Below, one piece after another: positions 25,940 through 34,667 of a stretch of DNA of 49,693 nucleotides. Each line of letters opens with the position of its first letter. The stretch's first letter is position 1. The notes beneath the pieces are model-generated. The model ran no database searches, was not told the origin of the DNA, and was given only the letters and a program-made list of their open reading frames with translations. The position numbers and the translations under genes were made by a program. The stretch covers positions 1 through 49,693 of the forward strand of contig JAHAZN010000079.1 in NCBI GenBank assembly GCA_018385335.1, in the 5' to 3' direction. This stretch comes from Prevotella sp. GTDB lineage: Bacteria > Bacteroidota > Bacteroidia > Bacteroidales > Bacteroidaceae.

Positions 25940-27721
25940 ATGAAGAACATCCGCAACTTTTGCATCATCGCCCATATAGACCATGGCAAGTCAACCCTTG
26001 CCGACCGACTTCTCGAATATACCAACACGATACAGGTGACAGAGGGGCAGATGCTCGACGATATGGACCTTGAGCGTGAGCGCGGCATCACTATCAAGAG
26101 TCATGCCATACAGATGGAATATACGTTGGATGGTGAGAAATATATCCTCAACCTCATTGACACTCCGGGGCATGTCGATTTCTCCTACGAGGTGTCGCGC
26201 AGCATAGCTGCCTGCGAGGGTGCCCTCCTTATTGTCGATGCCACCCAGGGGGTGCAGGCACAAACCATCTCCAACCTCTACATGGCCATCGACCACAACC
26301 TCGAGATTATCCCTGTTATCAACAAGATAGACATGCCAAGCGCCATGCCCGACGAGGTAGAGGATGAGATTGTCGATCTGATAGGATGCGACCGCAAGGA
26401 CATCATCCGTGCAAGCGGCAAGACCGGTGAGGGGGTGGAAGAGATTCTCAGAGCCGTGGTGGAACGCATCCCTCATCCCGAGGGCGACGAGAAAGCACCG
26501 CTGCAGGCACTGATTTTCGATTCTGTCTTCAACTCTTTCCGTGGCATCATTGCATATTTCAAGATAGAGAACGGACAGATAAGGAAGGGCGACAAGGTGA
26601 AGTTCTTCAACACCGGTATGGAGTATGATGCCGATGAGGTGGGCGTACTGAAGATGGATATGATTCCCCGACAGATGCTCAGCACTGGCGATGTGGGTTA
26701 TATCATCAGCGGCATCAAGAACAGCAAGGAGGTGAAGGTGGGAGATACCATCACCCACACCAACCATCCATGCAGCGAGGCCATTGCTGGATTCCAGGAG
26801 GTGAAGCCCATGGTCTTCGCCGGTGTCTATCCCATCGACCCGTCTGACTATGAGAACCTTCGCTCTTCGCTGGAGAAGCTTCAACTCAACGATGCATCAC
26901 TCACCTTCTCCCCTGAGTCGTCGGTAGCCCTGGGCTTCGGTTTCCGCTGCGGATTCCTCGGACTGCTCCACATGGAGATTATCCAGGAGCGATTGGATAG
27001 GGAGTTTAATATGGATGTCATCACCACGGTGCCCAACGTCTCTTATATGTGTTACGACAAGCACGGTGAGGCGAAAGAGGTACACAACCCCTCTGGACTG
27101 CCCGAACAAACGATGATTGACCATATCGAAGAACCCTTTATCCGTGCATCTATCATCACCGCTGCCGACTATATCGGACCCATCATGACGCTCTGTCTCG
27201 ACAAACGCGGCGAACTCATTGACCAGCAGTATGTGAGCGGTAACCGTGTGGAACTCCATTTCATGATACCGCTCGGCGAGATAGTCATCGATTTCTATGA
27301 TAAGCTGAAGAGCATCTCCAAAGGTTATGCCTCTTTCGATTACCATGTCGATTGTTTCCGCCCATCAAAGTTGGCTAAGTTAGATATCCTGCTCAACGGC
27401 GAGCCTGTGGATGCCCTCTCCACCCTCACCCATCAGGACAATGCAGTGACCTTTGGTCGCCGTATGTGTGAGAAACTCAAAGAGCTCATCCCACGCCAGC
27501 AGTTTGACATCGCCATCCAAGCTGCCATAGGTGCCAAAATCGTGGCACGCGAGACCATTAAGTGTGTGCGCAAAGATGTGACTGCCAAGTGTTATGGCGG
27601 TGACGTAAGCCGTAAACGTAAACTCTTGGAGAAACAGAAAAAGGGTAAGAAACGTATGAAACAGATAGGTAATGTTGAAGTGCCACAGAAAGCCTTCCTT
27701 GCCGTACTGAAATTAGACTAA
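25940..27721 (+). CDS. lepA: Elongation factor 4 (LepA)
   Basis: This 593-residue translational GTPase has G1 [10 protein letters not shown]2 with RGITIK, G3 DTPGHVDF, G4 NKID, then EF-G-like domains and the LepA-specific C-terminal domain ([21 protein letters not shown]). LepA binds the ribosome and aids translation or assembly under stress. The start at 25940 ([14 protein letters not shown]) is set by the promoter position; an upstream TTG at 25916 lies inside the promoter. Confidence 0.97.
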   Translation: MKNIRNFCIIAHIDHGKSTLADRLLEYTNTIQVTEGQMLDDMDLERERGITIKSHAIQMEYTLDGEKYILNLIDTPGHVDFSYEVSRSIAACEGALLIVDATQGVQAQTISNLYMAIDHNLEIIPVINKIDMPSAMPDEVEDEIVDLIGCDRKDIIRASGKTGEGVEEILRAVVERIPHPEGDEKAPLQALIFDSVFNSFRGIIAYFKIENGQIRKGDKVKFFNTGMEYDADEVGVLKMDMIPRQMLSTGDVGYIISGIKNSKEVKVGDTITHTNHPCSEAIAGFQEVKPMVFAGVYPIDPSDYENLRSSLEKLQLNDASLTFSPESSVALGFGFRCGFLGLLHMEIIQERLDREFNMDVITTVPNVSYMCYDKHGEAKEVHNPSGLPEQTMIDHIEEPFIRASIITAADYIGPIMTLCLDKRGELIDQQYVSGNRVELHFMIPLGEIVIDFYDKLKSISKGYASFDYHVDCFRPSKLAKLDILLNGEPVDALSTLTHQDNAVTFGRRMCEKLKELIPRQQFDIAIQAAIGAKIVARETIKCVRKDVTAKCYGGDVSRKRKLLEKQKKGKKRMKQIGNVEVPQKAFLAVLKLD

Positions 27722-27752
27722 TCTATCAATCAAATAAACTATACAAACTAAC

Positions 27753-27760
27753 AAGGAGGA
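27753..27760 (+). promoter_or_regulatory. Strong Shine-Dalgarno sequence
   Basis: AAGGAGGA lies 8 bases before ATG 27769. It is a near-perfect anti-16S match, rare in this window, where almost all starts lack one. It favours ATG 27769 over ATG 27764, which would open only two codons. Confidence 0.7.
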
Positions 27761-27768
27761 CCTATGCT

Positions 27769-28371
27769 ATGACTATTAATTTGGGACTGACCACACGCGA
27801 TGTAGCCCGTGAGCTGGCACGCCGTTACAGCACGATGACCCATGAAGAGCTGGATGTTTTGGAACATGTGCTGGTACCTATGAAGTATCAGAAAGGGGAA
27901 ATGATTTTACGAGAGGGCGAGATCTGTACGAATATCTACTGGATTGTCAAGGGGCTCGTACGCCAGTTCTACTACAAGAACGGCAAGGAGCTTACCGAAC
28001 ACATGGCAACGGAGAACAACATAGTGATGTGTATCGAGAGCCTTTTTCGCGAAGAGCCTACCCACCTGCAGATAATGGCTATCGAGCCCACGATCATCTA
28101 CGCCATGCCCCGCTCTATCCTCGAGCAGGTGGCGATGAAGAGTGTGAACATACAGATTCTCTATCGTAAGATTCTTGAGGAGTCGCTCATCCAGAGTCAG
28201 GTACATGCCGATATGCTCCGTTTCGAGAGTGCGCAAGACCGCTATGCTAAGTTGGTGAAGTCGCATCCTCAACTGGTGTTACGTGCCCCTCTGGTATATG
28301 TCGCCAACTATCTGCAGATGACCCCCGAGACGCTGAGCCGTGTGCGCACCGCCTCCCTTCTCGAGAGATAA
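27769..28371 (+). CDS. Crp/Fnr-type transcription regulator
   Basis: This 200-residue protein has an N-terminal cyclic-nucleotide-type beta barrel (about 25-115; YQKGEMILREGEICTNIYWIVKGLVRQFYYKNGKE split by positions 38-70) and a C-terminal winged helix whose recognition part reads YVANYLQMTPETLSRVRT, as in many Bacteroidetes Crp/Fnr proteins. There is no cysteine set for an Fnr iron-sulfur cluster. The ligand and targets cannot be read from sequence. It lies 47 bases after lepA and has a strong ribosome binding site. Confidence 0.87.
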   Translation: MTINLGLTTRDVARELARRYSTMTHEELDVLEHVLVPMKYQKGEMILREGEICTNIYWIVKGLVRQFYYKNGKELTEHMATENNIVMCIESLFREEPTHLQIMAIEPTIIYAMPRSILEQVAMKSVNIQILYRKILEESLIQSQVHADMLRFESAQDRYAKLVKSHPQLVLRAPLVYVANYLQMTPETLSRVRTASLLER

Positions 28372-28377
28372 TCCGGT

Positions 28378-29226
28378 TCATAGCACCATCTCATAGCAGT
28401 CGAAGATGTGACCTATTCGCCTTTCGAGCGTTGTAGTGTCTATGTGCTCTGCCGCTGCCGGCATGAGTGCAAAGAGGCTGCTACCACTGCCACTCATCGA
28501 TGCATAGACAGCCCCATTGTCGTAGAGCCATGACTTGATAATGGCCAACTCTGGATGCTGGGCAAAGACACTCTCTTCGAAATCGTTGAAGAGACAGTGA
28601 CGCCACTCGCTGACAGGCTGCATCACCGCCACACGGCAGTTGACCTCAGGGCGATGTGGAGTGATGAGTGCAAAAGCCTCCTTGGTGGGCACAGGGATAT
28701 GCGGGTGTATGACCACCATCTTCCATCCACTCAGATTGAGCGCTATAGGCTGTAACTTCTCACCTATGCCCTCAGCATACGATGGCTCGCCTGTGATGAA
28801 GAACGGGCAGTCGGCACCAAGTCTTGTTGCTACCTCCCTCATCTCAGTCACCGTCATTCCCAATTCACACATCTCGTTGAGCAGACTTATCATCACGGCA
28901 GCATCGCTCGAGCCACCACCCATGCCCGCCTGCGTAGGGATATGTTTATGCAGATGGATATGCACCCTCGGCAACTCATAGCGGGAAGCCAAGAGCCTAT
29001 AGGCCTTCACCACAAGATTATCCATCACCTCACCCTTCACTCCGATACCGCTAAGTGCTATGGTACAGTCGTCGCCGATGGGAAAACGCTCATCCATCGG
29101 CAACACCTCAAGGGCGTCAGTAATAGGTACGGGATAGAACACTGTCTCGAGATTGTGATAACCATCGTCCCGACGCTCCACAATGTTCAGTCCGAGGTTC
29201 ACCTTAGCAATAGGAAACTTTATCAT
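28378..29226 (-). CDS. ispE: 4-diphosphocytidyl-2-C-methyl-D-erythritol kinase
   Basis: This 282-residue GHMP kinase has the ATP loop PTQAGMGGGSSDAA and the N-terminal PIAKVNLGLNIVERRDDGYHNLETVF. It phosphorylates CDP-methylerythritol in the non-mevalonate isoprenoid pathway. It converges with the Crp/Fnr gene (6-base gap) and diverges from dnaB. Its promoter lies so close (-7 box at 29238-29231, ATG at 29226) that the mRNA should start at or within one base of the ATG, i.e. be leaderless. Confidence 0.96.
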   Translation of the reverse strand: MIKFPIAKVNLGLNIVERRDDGYHNLETVFYPVPITDALEVLPMDERFPIGDDCTIALSGIGVKGEVMDNLVVKAYRLLASRYELPRVHIHLHKHIPTQAGMGGGSSDAAVMISLLNEMCELGMTVTEMREVATRLGADCPFFITGEPSYAEGIGEKLQPIALNLSGWKMVVIHPHIPVPTKEAFALITPHRPEVNCRVAVMQPVSEWRHCLFNDFEESVFAQHPELAIIKSWLYDNGAVYASMSGSGSSLFALMPAAAEHIDTTTLERRIGHIFDCYEMVL

Positions 29227-29230
29227 GCTG

Positions 29231-29262
29231 CAAATTTAGCATATATAGGCGAGATAATCAAA
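29231..29262 (-). promoter_or_regulatory. ispE promoter (leaderless transcript predicted)
   Basis: On the minus strand TTTG (29262-29259), 20 bases, then TAAATTTG (29238-29231), then CAGC before ATG at 29226. The spacing places +1 at about 29227-29226. Confidence 0.75.
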
Positions 29263-29271
29263 AAAGATTTG

Positions 29272-29279
29272 TAATTTTG
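29272..29279 (+). promoter_or_regulatory. -7 box of dnaB
   Basis: TAATTTTG lies 31 bases before the dnaB ATG. It is divergent from the ispE promoter and their regions interlock. No -33 TTTG is obvious. Confidence 0.6.
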
Positions 29280-29309
29280 CAGCTCATCTAATGTTTAAAA
29301 ACAATCAAT

Positions 29310-30869
29310 ATGGCCGAAACGAAGAAAACAAATACAGGTCGTACGCGCACTGCCACACCTGTCGATAACACCTACGGGCACCTTCAGCCTCAAGCACTCG
29401 ACGTGGAGAAGGCAGTATTGGGTGCACTAATGATCGATAGAGATGCCTATGCCGTGGTGTGTGAGATGCTCAATCCTGAGAGCTTCTACGAGCCTCGCCA
29501 TCAGAAGATATACACCGCCATCACCGAGCTCAGCATGTCTGAGCAGCCCGTGGATATGCTCACGGTGAGCGATCAGTTAGGCAAAGACGGATGTCTGGAG
29601 GCAGTGGGGGGTCCTGCTTATATCGCCGAACTCACCTCACGCGTGTCATCGTCGGCTAATATAGAATATCATGCTCGCATCATTGCCCAGAAGTCAACAG
29701 CCCGACAGCTCATCTCCTTTGCGAGCGACATAGAGACCAAAGCCTTTGATGAGACCACCGACATCGACGACCTCATGCAGGAAGCCCAGGGTTCGCTCTT
29801 CGAACTATCTCGGAGCAACATGAAGAAAGACTATACACAGATAGACCCTGTCATCAGCGATGCGCTCAAGGTGATTCAGAAGGCTTCGGCAAATAAAGAC
29901 GGACTGACGGGCGTTCCCACGGGTTATCACAAGCTCGACGACATCACCAGTGGATGGCAGGCCAGCGACCTCGTCATCATCGCCGGACGCCCCGCCATGG
30001 GTAAGACCTCCTTTGCTCTGTCGATGGCTAAGAACATTGCTGCCGACTATCAGGTGCCTATGGCTTTCTTCTCTTTGGAAATGAGCAATGTACAGCTTGT
30101 CAACCGTCTCATCTCCAACGCCTGCGAGATTAAGGGTAGCAAGATTCTCAACGGACAGCTGCAGCCAGATGAATGGGAGCGTCTGGACAAGCGCGTCAAC
30201 ACGCTGCTCGGTGCCCCTCTCTATGTTGATGACACCCCCGGCCTCTCAGTCTTCGAACTGCGCACCAAAGCCCGTCGGTTGGTGAAGGAGCACGGAGTGC
30301 AAATCATTATGATCGACTATCTTCAGCTGATGAATGCTGCGGGCATGCGCTTCAGCAGCCGCCAGGAGGAGGTGTCAGTCATCTCACGTTCGCTCAAGGG
30401 TCTGGCTAAGGAGCTCAACATCCCCATCCTCGCCCTCAGTCAGCTCAACCGTGGTGTAGAGTCACGCGAGGGTCTTGAGGGCAAACGTCCGCAACTCAGC
30501 GACCTGCGTGAGTCGGGTGCCATAGAGCAGGATGCCGACATGGTTGTCTTCGTCCATCGTCCAGAGTATTACCATATCTATCAAGACGACAACGGACACG
30601 ACCTGCGCGGCAAGGCTCAGATTATCATTGCCAAGCACCGTAAGGGTGCCACTGGCGACGTGGTGCTGACCTTCCGCGGTGAGTTCACACGTTTCGAGAA
30701 CGAGGAGGATACCAACCTCAATACTCCTATTCAGATGGGTGGCGAGATCCTTGGTTCAAAAATCAATGGCGATGGTGCCGACCATCCTCTGCCACCACCT
30801 GAGAATATGGGCGACTATAACATCGACATACCGCTACCTCCACCTAACCTTGGCGACTTGCCTTATTAA
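29310..30869 (+). CDS. dnaB: Replicative DNA helicase DnaB
   Basis: This 519-residue protein has the N-terminal DnaB domain (about 25-130, PQALDVEKAVLGALMID), linker, and RecA-type motor with Walker A GRPAMGKT at 226-233 (K232), Walker B IIMIDYLQLM and the arginine-finger region QDADMVVFVHRPEYY. The C-terminus adds about 50 residues rich in Pro, Gly and Asp ending PPPNLGDLPY. It unwinds DNA 5'-3' at the replication fork. No intein is present. Confidence 0.97.
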   Translation: MAETKKTNTGRTRTATPVDNTYGHLQPQALDVEKAVLGALMIDRDAYAVVCEMLNPESFYEPRHQKIYTAITELSMSEQPVDMLTVSDQLGKDGCLEAVGGPAYIAELTSRVSSSANIEYHARIIAQKSTARQLISFASDIETKAFDETTDIDDLMQEAQGSLFELSRSNMKKDYTQIDPVISDALKVIQKASANKDGLTGVPTGYHKLDDITSGWQASDLVIIAGRPAMGKTSFALSMAKNIAADYQVPMAFFSLEMSNVQLVNRLISNACEIKGSKILNGQLQPDEWERLDKRVNTLLGAPLYVDDTPGLSVFELRTKARRLVKEHGVQIIMIDYLQLMNAAGMRFSSRQEEVSVISRSLKGLAKELNIPILALSQLNRGVESREGLEGKRPQLSDLRESGAIEQDADMVVFVHRPEYYHIYQDDNGHDLRGKAQIIIAKHRKGATGDVVLTFRGEFTRFENEEDTNLNTPIQMGGEILGSKINGDGADHPLPPPENMGDYNIDIPLPPPNLGDLPY

Positions 30870-30883
30870 CCCAATCCATCATT

Positions 30884-31459
30884 ATGAAGAAATTATTCTT
30901 TTTATCCTTGATACTCATCCTCTGTGTAGCCTGCCAGGAGAGTTTAGAAGACAGATGCACGCGCGAGTGCAAGGAATACACAACGAAGAAGTGTCCAGCC
31001 CCGATAGACGAGTTTACTACCTTAGACAGTCTCACCTTCGAGCCATCCACCCACACACTGTGTTATTTCTACACGATGAAGGGTGCGGCAGACAACCCCG
31101 CAAACATCAACGCCACCACTGCCCGTGAGGCACTGGTGGAACAGGTGAAGAATGCGACGAGTCTGAAGGCCTACAAAGATGAGGGCTACAACTTCCGCTA
31201 TGCCTACCACTCGCAAAGCGACCCCTCCCTCCTACTCTTTTCCACTCTAATCACAGAGAAGGATTATCGACAAGGGGGCTTAGCTATTTTTTACGCAGTA
31301 AGTGGTATGACAATCTGGGTTTGTCATACTCACTTCTCCTCTTCAAAGACGTTGCCTATCTCGGCTATTTCCTCCTGGTCGAACCACTTGGTGAGTTTCT
31401 GCATTGCCTTATCCTTAATATCAGGCTCCACATTCCCCCATACTTTCTTTAGGACGTAG
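30884..31459 (+). CDS. Small lipoprotein, probably frameshifted near its 3' end
   Basis: The ORF codes for 191 residues with a lipoprotein signal (MKKLFFLSLILILCVAC, Cys17 as lipid site). The domain after it (DRCTRECKEYTTKKCP, LDSLTFEPSTHTLCYFYT, EGYNFRYAYHS, LITEKDYR) looks like a small envelope protein of Bacteroidales without known function. The last 61 residues are mostly antisense to the YkvA-like gene and look unnatural. Removing one G from the G5 run at 31274-31278 would end the protein two codons later (EKDYRQGA stop, about 132 residues), so the natural end is probably near 31282. It lies 14 bases after dnaB. Confidence 0.65.
   Translation: MKKLFFLSLILILCVACQESLEDRCTRECKEYTTKKCPAPIDEFTTLDSLTFEPSTHTLCYFYTMKGAADNPANINATTAREALVEQVKNATSLKAYKDEGYNFRYAYHSQSDPSLLLFSTLITEKDYRQGGLAIFYAVSGMTIWVCHTHFSSSKTLPISAISSWSNHLVSFCIALSLISGSTFPHTFFRT
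31301..31334. terminator. Hairpin between convergent genes
   Basis: AGTGGTATGACAA pairs with TTGTCATAC-t-CACT (one bulged T) around TCTGGGT. It overlaps the stop codon of the YkvA-like gene. Neither strand has a clear U-tract after it, so intrinsic termination is uncertain, though its place between convergent genes suits a shared terminator. Confidence 0.5.
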
Positions 31460-31722
31460 AGCAGAACGGCGAGGTCGTCGGTGAGTCCTACGATGGGGAT
31501 GGCATCGGGGAGAACATCTAAAGGACTGATCATGTAGCCGAGGGCACCGATGATGATGGCTTTGTCGGTGGTAGAGACCTTGTCGCTCTGCAGGGTGTAG
31601 TACAATATGAGGGCGACATACACTAATTTTGCCCCTGCACGCTTAGCGATGCGAGCGATTTTCTCAACAAACTCTGAATTGGAGAATTTGTTGGCATAAC
31701 TCATAAAATCAGGAAGTTCCAT
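31330..31722 (-). CDS. YkvA-like DUF1232 membrane protein
   Basis: This 130-residue protein carries the DUF1232 core: KAIIIGALGYMISPLDVLPDAIPIVGLTDDLAVL (about residues 66-99) with the invariant SPxDxxPD and GxxDD patterns. Helices at about 33-45 and 66-90 are hydrophobic. The role of the family is unknown; in other bacteria members occur with membrane or quorum-related genes. It is the last gene of the seven-gene minus cluster, 6 bases after the DUF1460 gene. Confidence 0.88.
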   Translation of the reverse strand: MELPDFMSYANKFSNSEFVEKIARIAKRAGAKLVYVALILYYTLQSDKVSTTDKAIIIGALGYMISPLDVLPDAIPIVGLTDDLAVLLYVLKKVWGNVEPDIKDKAMQKLTKWFDQEEIAEIGNVFEEEK

Positions 31723-31728
31723 ATTCTA

Positions 31729-32610
31729 TTATTTTTTGATGTTATTTGTCTGTAGTCGGAGTATCCTCACGCCCGTGTGTGATGGGTGTTTATACAGATA
31801 CTGATAGAGTGTCATCGGCTCCTCCACCACCTTATGATGTATGGAGGAGGCATTGAGAAGGTGGAGCCCATCGTTGCGCCATACGGCAAAGCCGAGGTGT
31901 GCGATGTCCAATCCCTCCTTCTTGCAGGTGATGGCTATCACGTCGCCGTCGTGGATATACTGTCGCATGAGACTATGGCGGTTGGTGAGCTTCTTGGGGA
32001 TATATGCAAATGTCTTTCCGTTAATAGCCTGCTCCGTCTGTCGTATAAGTGGCACCCACTCGGGATGTCGCCTCAGTGCCTCATAGCGATAGGGATAGGT
32101 GGTCATGTAACCTACCTTTATGGTCTGCCTTGCAGCAAAGAGCGATGAAGGCTGCTGCAGTTCTATCACCATGCCGCGCCGTGAGTTGTCGATGATCCAG
32201 TCGGTGAAATAATGTAGGCGTGAGGTGTAACCTGCTGATATGCCGTCGCGATATCTCATCTCAGAGAGATGGGCGAGATAGTCGCTGAACTGTGTACTGC
32301 CGCTGCGGGCGGTCATAGTGAGAGCGAGCACGGTCTCCACCAGCGTGGTGCAGTCGAGCTGTCGGGTGTTCACTGTCAGTGGTTCATCGTCGTTCCCCTC
32401 TAAGGTGTGTGCCACATAGGGACGACCGAGGAGCTGACGGGCAAAAAAGAGGTTGAGCGATGGGAGAGTGTCGGCAAGTACAGCCCGCTGCAACTGTTGA
32501 GTGACCCACACACTGTCTTCTGTGGTGTAGCGTGCCCTCACCATCGTCTGTGCAGGGAGCTGCGTGGCAATGGTGAGCAATAGGAAGAGGATATAGAGTT
32601 GGTGTTTCAT
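31729..32610 (-). CDS. DUF1460 N-acetylmuramoyl-L-alanine amidase-like protein
   Basis: This 293-residue protein has a signal peptide (LYILFLLLTIATQLPAQ) and the DUF1460 core with LDCTTLVETVLAL (nucleophile Cys of the NlpC-like fold) and, later, the DIAHLGFAVW segment with the conserved His. Structures of this family show a papain-like amidase fold, which suggests cell-wall peptide cleavage outside the cytoplasm. Its start overlaps the stop of the DUF4421 gene by 4 bases. Confidence 0.87.
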   Translation of the reverse strand: MKHQLYILFLLLTIATQLPAQTMVRARYTTEDSVWVTQQLQRAVLADTLPSLNLFFARQLLGRPYVAHTLEGNDDEPLTVNTRQLDCTTLVETVLALTMTARSGSTQFSDYLAHLSEMRYRDGISAGYTSRLHYFTDWIIDNSRRGMVIELQQPSSLFAARQTIKVGYMTTYPYRYEALRRHPEWVPLIRQTEQAINGKTFAYIPKKLTNRHSLMRQYIHDGDVIAITCKKEGLDIAHLGFAVWRNDGLHLLNASSIHHKVVEEPMTLYQYLYKHPSHTGVRILRLQTNNIKK

Positions 32611-33665
32611 CGTTTGCGATAGCGTTTTTTCAGTCCGAAGTTATAACCCAGATAGAGGTTGAGCGACCCGAATACGTTGCTCGTAGCAAAACGTTGCTTG
32701 CGGTAGTGATAGGAATGCATGATGGCGCTTGCTCCTGCATACCACCGAGTGTTGTTATAGACGAGTCCGAAGCGTCCTATCCCATCGAAGTTGATGTTAT
32801 CCAATGAGAAACCTTCTGATATATTGCCTTGGGTGTCTCCACTCGAGTGTTTATACGACACCGCCAGCTGTGCGCTCGCACAGAAGAGCCATTGCGGTGC
32901 AAACACCCAGTTGTAGGCGTAGCCTCCAGAGAGGTTGACATCGAAGTATTTCACCTTGTTGAAGTGAAGCCCACTGTCAAGCTGAAAGGTTGACAGATTA
33001 CTCTGCTCCGCAACCATCTTCTCGAGCTTCTTGCTATCAAACTCAAGACTGTGTTTGGTGACGCCGATGCCTGCTATCCACGAGCCGCAACTCAGTTTCT
33101 GACAAGTGCTCTGGGCGAAGGCTGCCGGATAGGAGAAGCGCTGGTGATTGAAGATATAGTAGAGGTTGAGGCCTGTGATGCCTACGTTGACGCCATCGAA
33201 CTTCATATCCTGCAGTTGCCCAGCATCCACCTCATTGCCCAGGTTCACCTCTCTCAGTTTATAGTCGGAGCCCGTTCTCCGATAGAAGAGGTCGATACCT
33301 ATCTGCGAACTGTAAATACTCAGTTCCAGTTCCTTCTTCAGTTTGCCGTTGGACACACCGATGTTCTGCAGTTCGAAGGTATAGCCGAGGAAGAACCAGC
33401 GCCAGCCGAAATAAGGTCCCACCTTCATCATCACGTCGGGAGAGAGTGTGAGTGTCTGTCCGTTGGTACTCGAGAGACGGTAGTAGTCGTAGTTATAGGT
33501 GGACTGCATCATGATGGTAAACTCATAGTGCTGTGGCTCGATATAGTTGGTATCTATCTTGCTGAATCCCCTCACTGTCTGGCGCAGTTTGCCAATATCG
33601 TCGGCAAGGACAGCCATCGCCAGCCATATTGTCAAGAGCATCACCGTTGTTCTCATCGCAGTCAT
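32607..33665 (-). CDS. DUF4421 outer-membrane-type protein
   Basis: This 352-residue protein has a signal peptide (VMLLTIWLAMAVLA) and then alternating amphipathic strands with aromatic ends (YFGWRWFFLGYTFELQN, SIYSSQIGIDLFYRRTG, YAYNWVFAPQWLF, LNLYLGYNFGLKKRYRKR), as expected for a small beta barrel. It matches DUF4421, a Bacteroidetes family of unknown role. Met4 (33656) is an alternative start. It is coupled to the DUF1460 gene by a 4-base overlap. Confidence 0.85.
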   Translation of the reverse strand: MTAMRTTVMLLTIWLAMAVLADDIGKLRQTVRGFSKIDTNYIEPQHYEFTIMMQSTYNYDYYRLSSTNGQTLTLSPDVMMKVGPYFGWRWFFLGYTFELQNIGVSNGKLKKELELSIYSSQIGIDLFYRRTGSDYKLREVNLGNEVDAGQLQDMKFDGVNVGITGLNLYYIFNHQRFSYPAAFAQSTCQKLSCGSWIAGIGVTKHSLEFDSKKLEKMVAEQSNLSTFQLDSGLHFNKVKYFDVNLSGGYAYNWVFAPQWLFCASAQLAVSYKHSSGDTQGNISEGFSLDNINFDGIGRFGLVYNNTRWYAGASAIMHSYHYRKQRFATSNVFGSLNLYLGYNFGLKKRYRKR

Positions 33666-33686
33666 TATTACGCCACTTCCTGCCTA

Positions 33687-34667
33687 TCATATTTTTCCGA
33701 GTATCCTATCCATTGCCCAGTTGACTGGGGTAGCAGAGACACTCGTACAGTCACAGATTCCTTTTCCCTGGAGATGCTCTATCACATTCTTTATCAGAGG
33801 ATACTGCACATAAGGTGGATTGGGCACCTCTATACGCTGTATGCCGTCGGTGGTCTGCAGCACGATAGGTTCGTAGGTGAAGACAGAGAAACTCAGCTGT
33901 CCTCGCTCGCCTATCACCTCGATGCGGTCTTCCTTCGCCGACTTATGTGCCACGAAGCACCAGGAGCCACTGCCAGGCAGTCCCGACTCAAAGCGGAAAC
34001 AGGCGCTCACGGAGTCTTCTGCCTGATAGAGTCCACCTCTGTTGGCACATATCCCATTGGCCTCGAGTATGACGCCGAAGATATGTTGCAGCAGGTCGAG
34101 CTGATGTGGTGCGAGGTCGTAGAAGAACCCACCTCCTGCTATATCTGGCTGGAGTCGCCAAGGGAGGTTAGCCGACTGATAGTCGAGGTCGGGTGCTGGC
34201 ACGGCGAAGCGCACCTGTACATTGACGATTTTGCCCAGCACGCCGCGCTCCACGATATCCTTCACCCGCTGGAAATAAGGGAGATAACGTCGATAATATG
34301 CCACGAAACAGGGCACACCCGTCTCCACACTTATCTTGTTGACACGTGCACAGTCTTCGTAGCTCGATGCCAAGGGTTTCTCCACATATACTGGCTTGCC
34401 CGCCTTCATAGCCATGATAGCAAAGGTGGCATGACTCGATGGTGGCGTTGCAATATATATGGCATTCACCTCACTGTCGTCGATGAGTTCCTGCGGGTCG
34501 GTGTACCATTTTGGTATAGCGTGTCGCTCGGCATAGTGGCGCGCTTTCTCCTCGCTCCTACTCATCACGGCGACGACAGAAGAGCCCGGCACCTCGCTGA
34601 ACGCCGGTCCACTCTTCTTCTCTGTCACCTCACCGCATCCGATGAATCCCCACTTGATGCTGTTCAT
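33687..34667 (-). CDS. Gfo/Idh/MocA family oxidoreductase
   Basis: This 326-residue protein has an N-terminal NAD(P)-binding Rossmann fold (KWGFIGCGEVTEKKSGPAF), the family motif YVEKPLASS and the C-terminal alpha/beta domain with GGGFFYDLAPHQLDLLQHIFG, where the D and H are typical catalytic-site positions. Such enzymes oxidise or reduce sugars and sugar acids. Its ATG directly follows the TAA of the GH105-DUF4861 gene, so it may process the monosaccharide released there. The exact substrate is unknown. Confidence 0.92.
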   Translation of the reverse strand: MNSIKWGFIGCGEVTEKKSGPAFSEVPGSSVVAVMSRSEEKARHYAERHAIPKWYTDPQELIDDSEVNAIYIATPPSSHATFAIMAMKAGKPVYVEKPLASSYEDCARVNKISVETGVPCFVAYYRRYLPYFQRVKDIVERGVLGKIVNVQVRFAVPAPDLDYQSANLPWRLQPDIAGGGFFYDLAPHQLDLLQHIFGVILEANGICANRGGLYQAEDSVSACFRFESGLPGSGSWCFVAHKSAKEDRIEVIGERGQLSFSVFTYEPIVLQTTDGIQRIEVPNPPYVQYPLIKNVIEHLQGKGICDCTSVSATPVNWAMDRILGKI

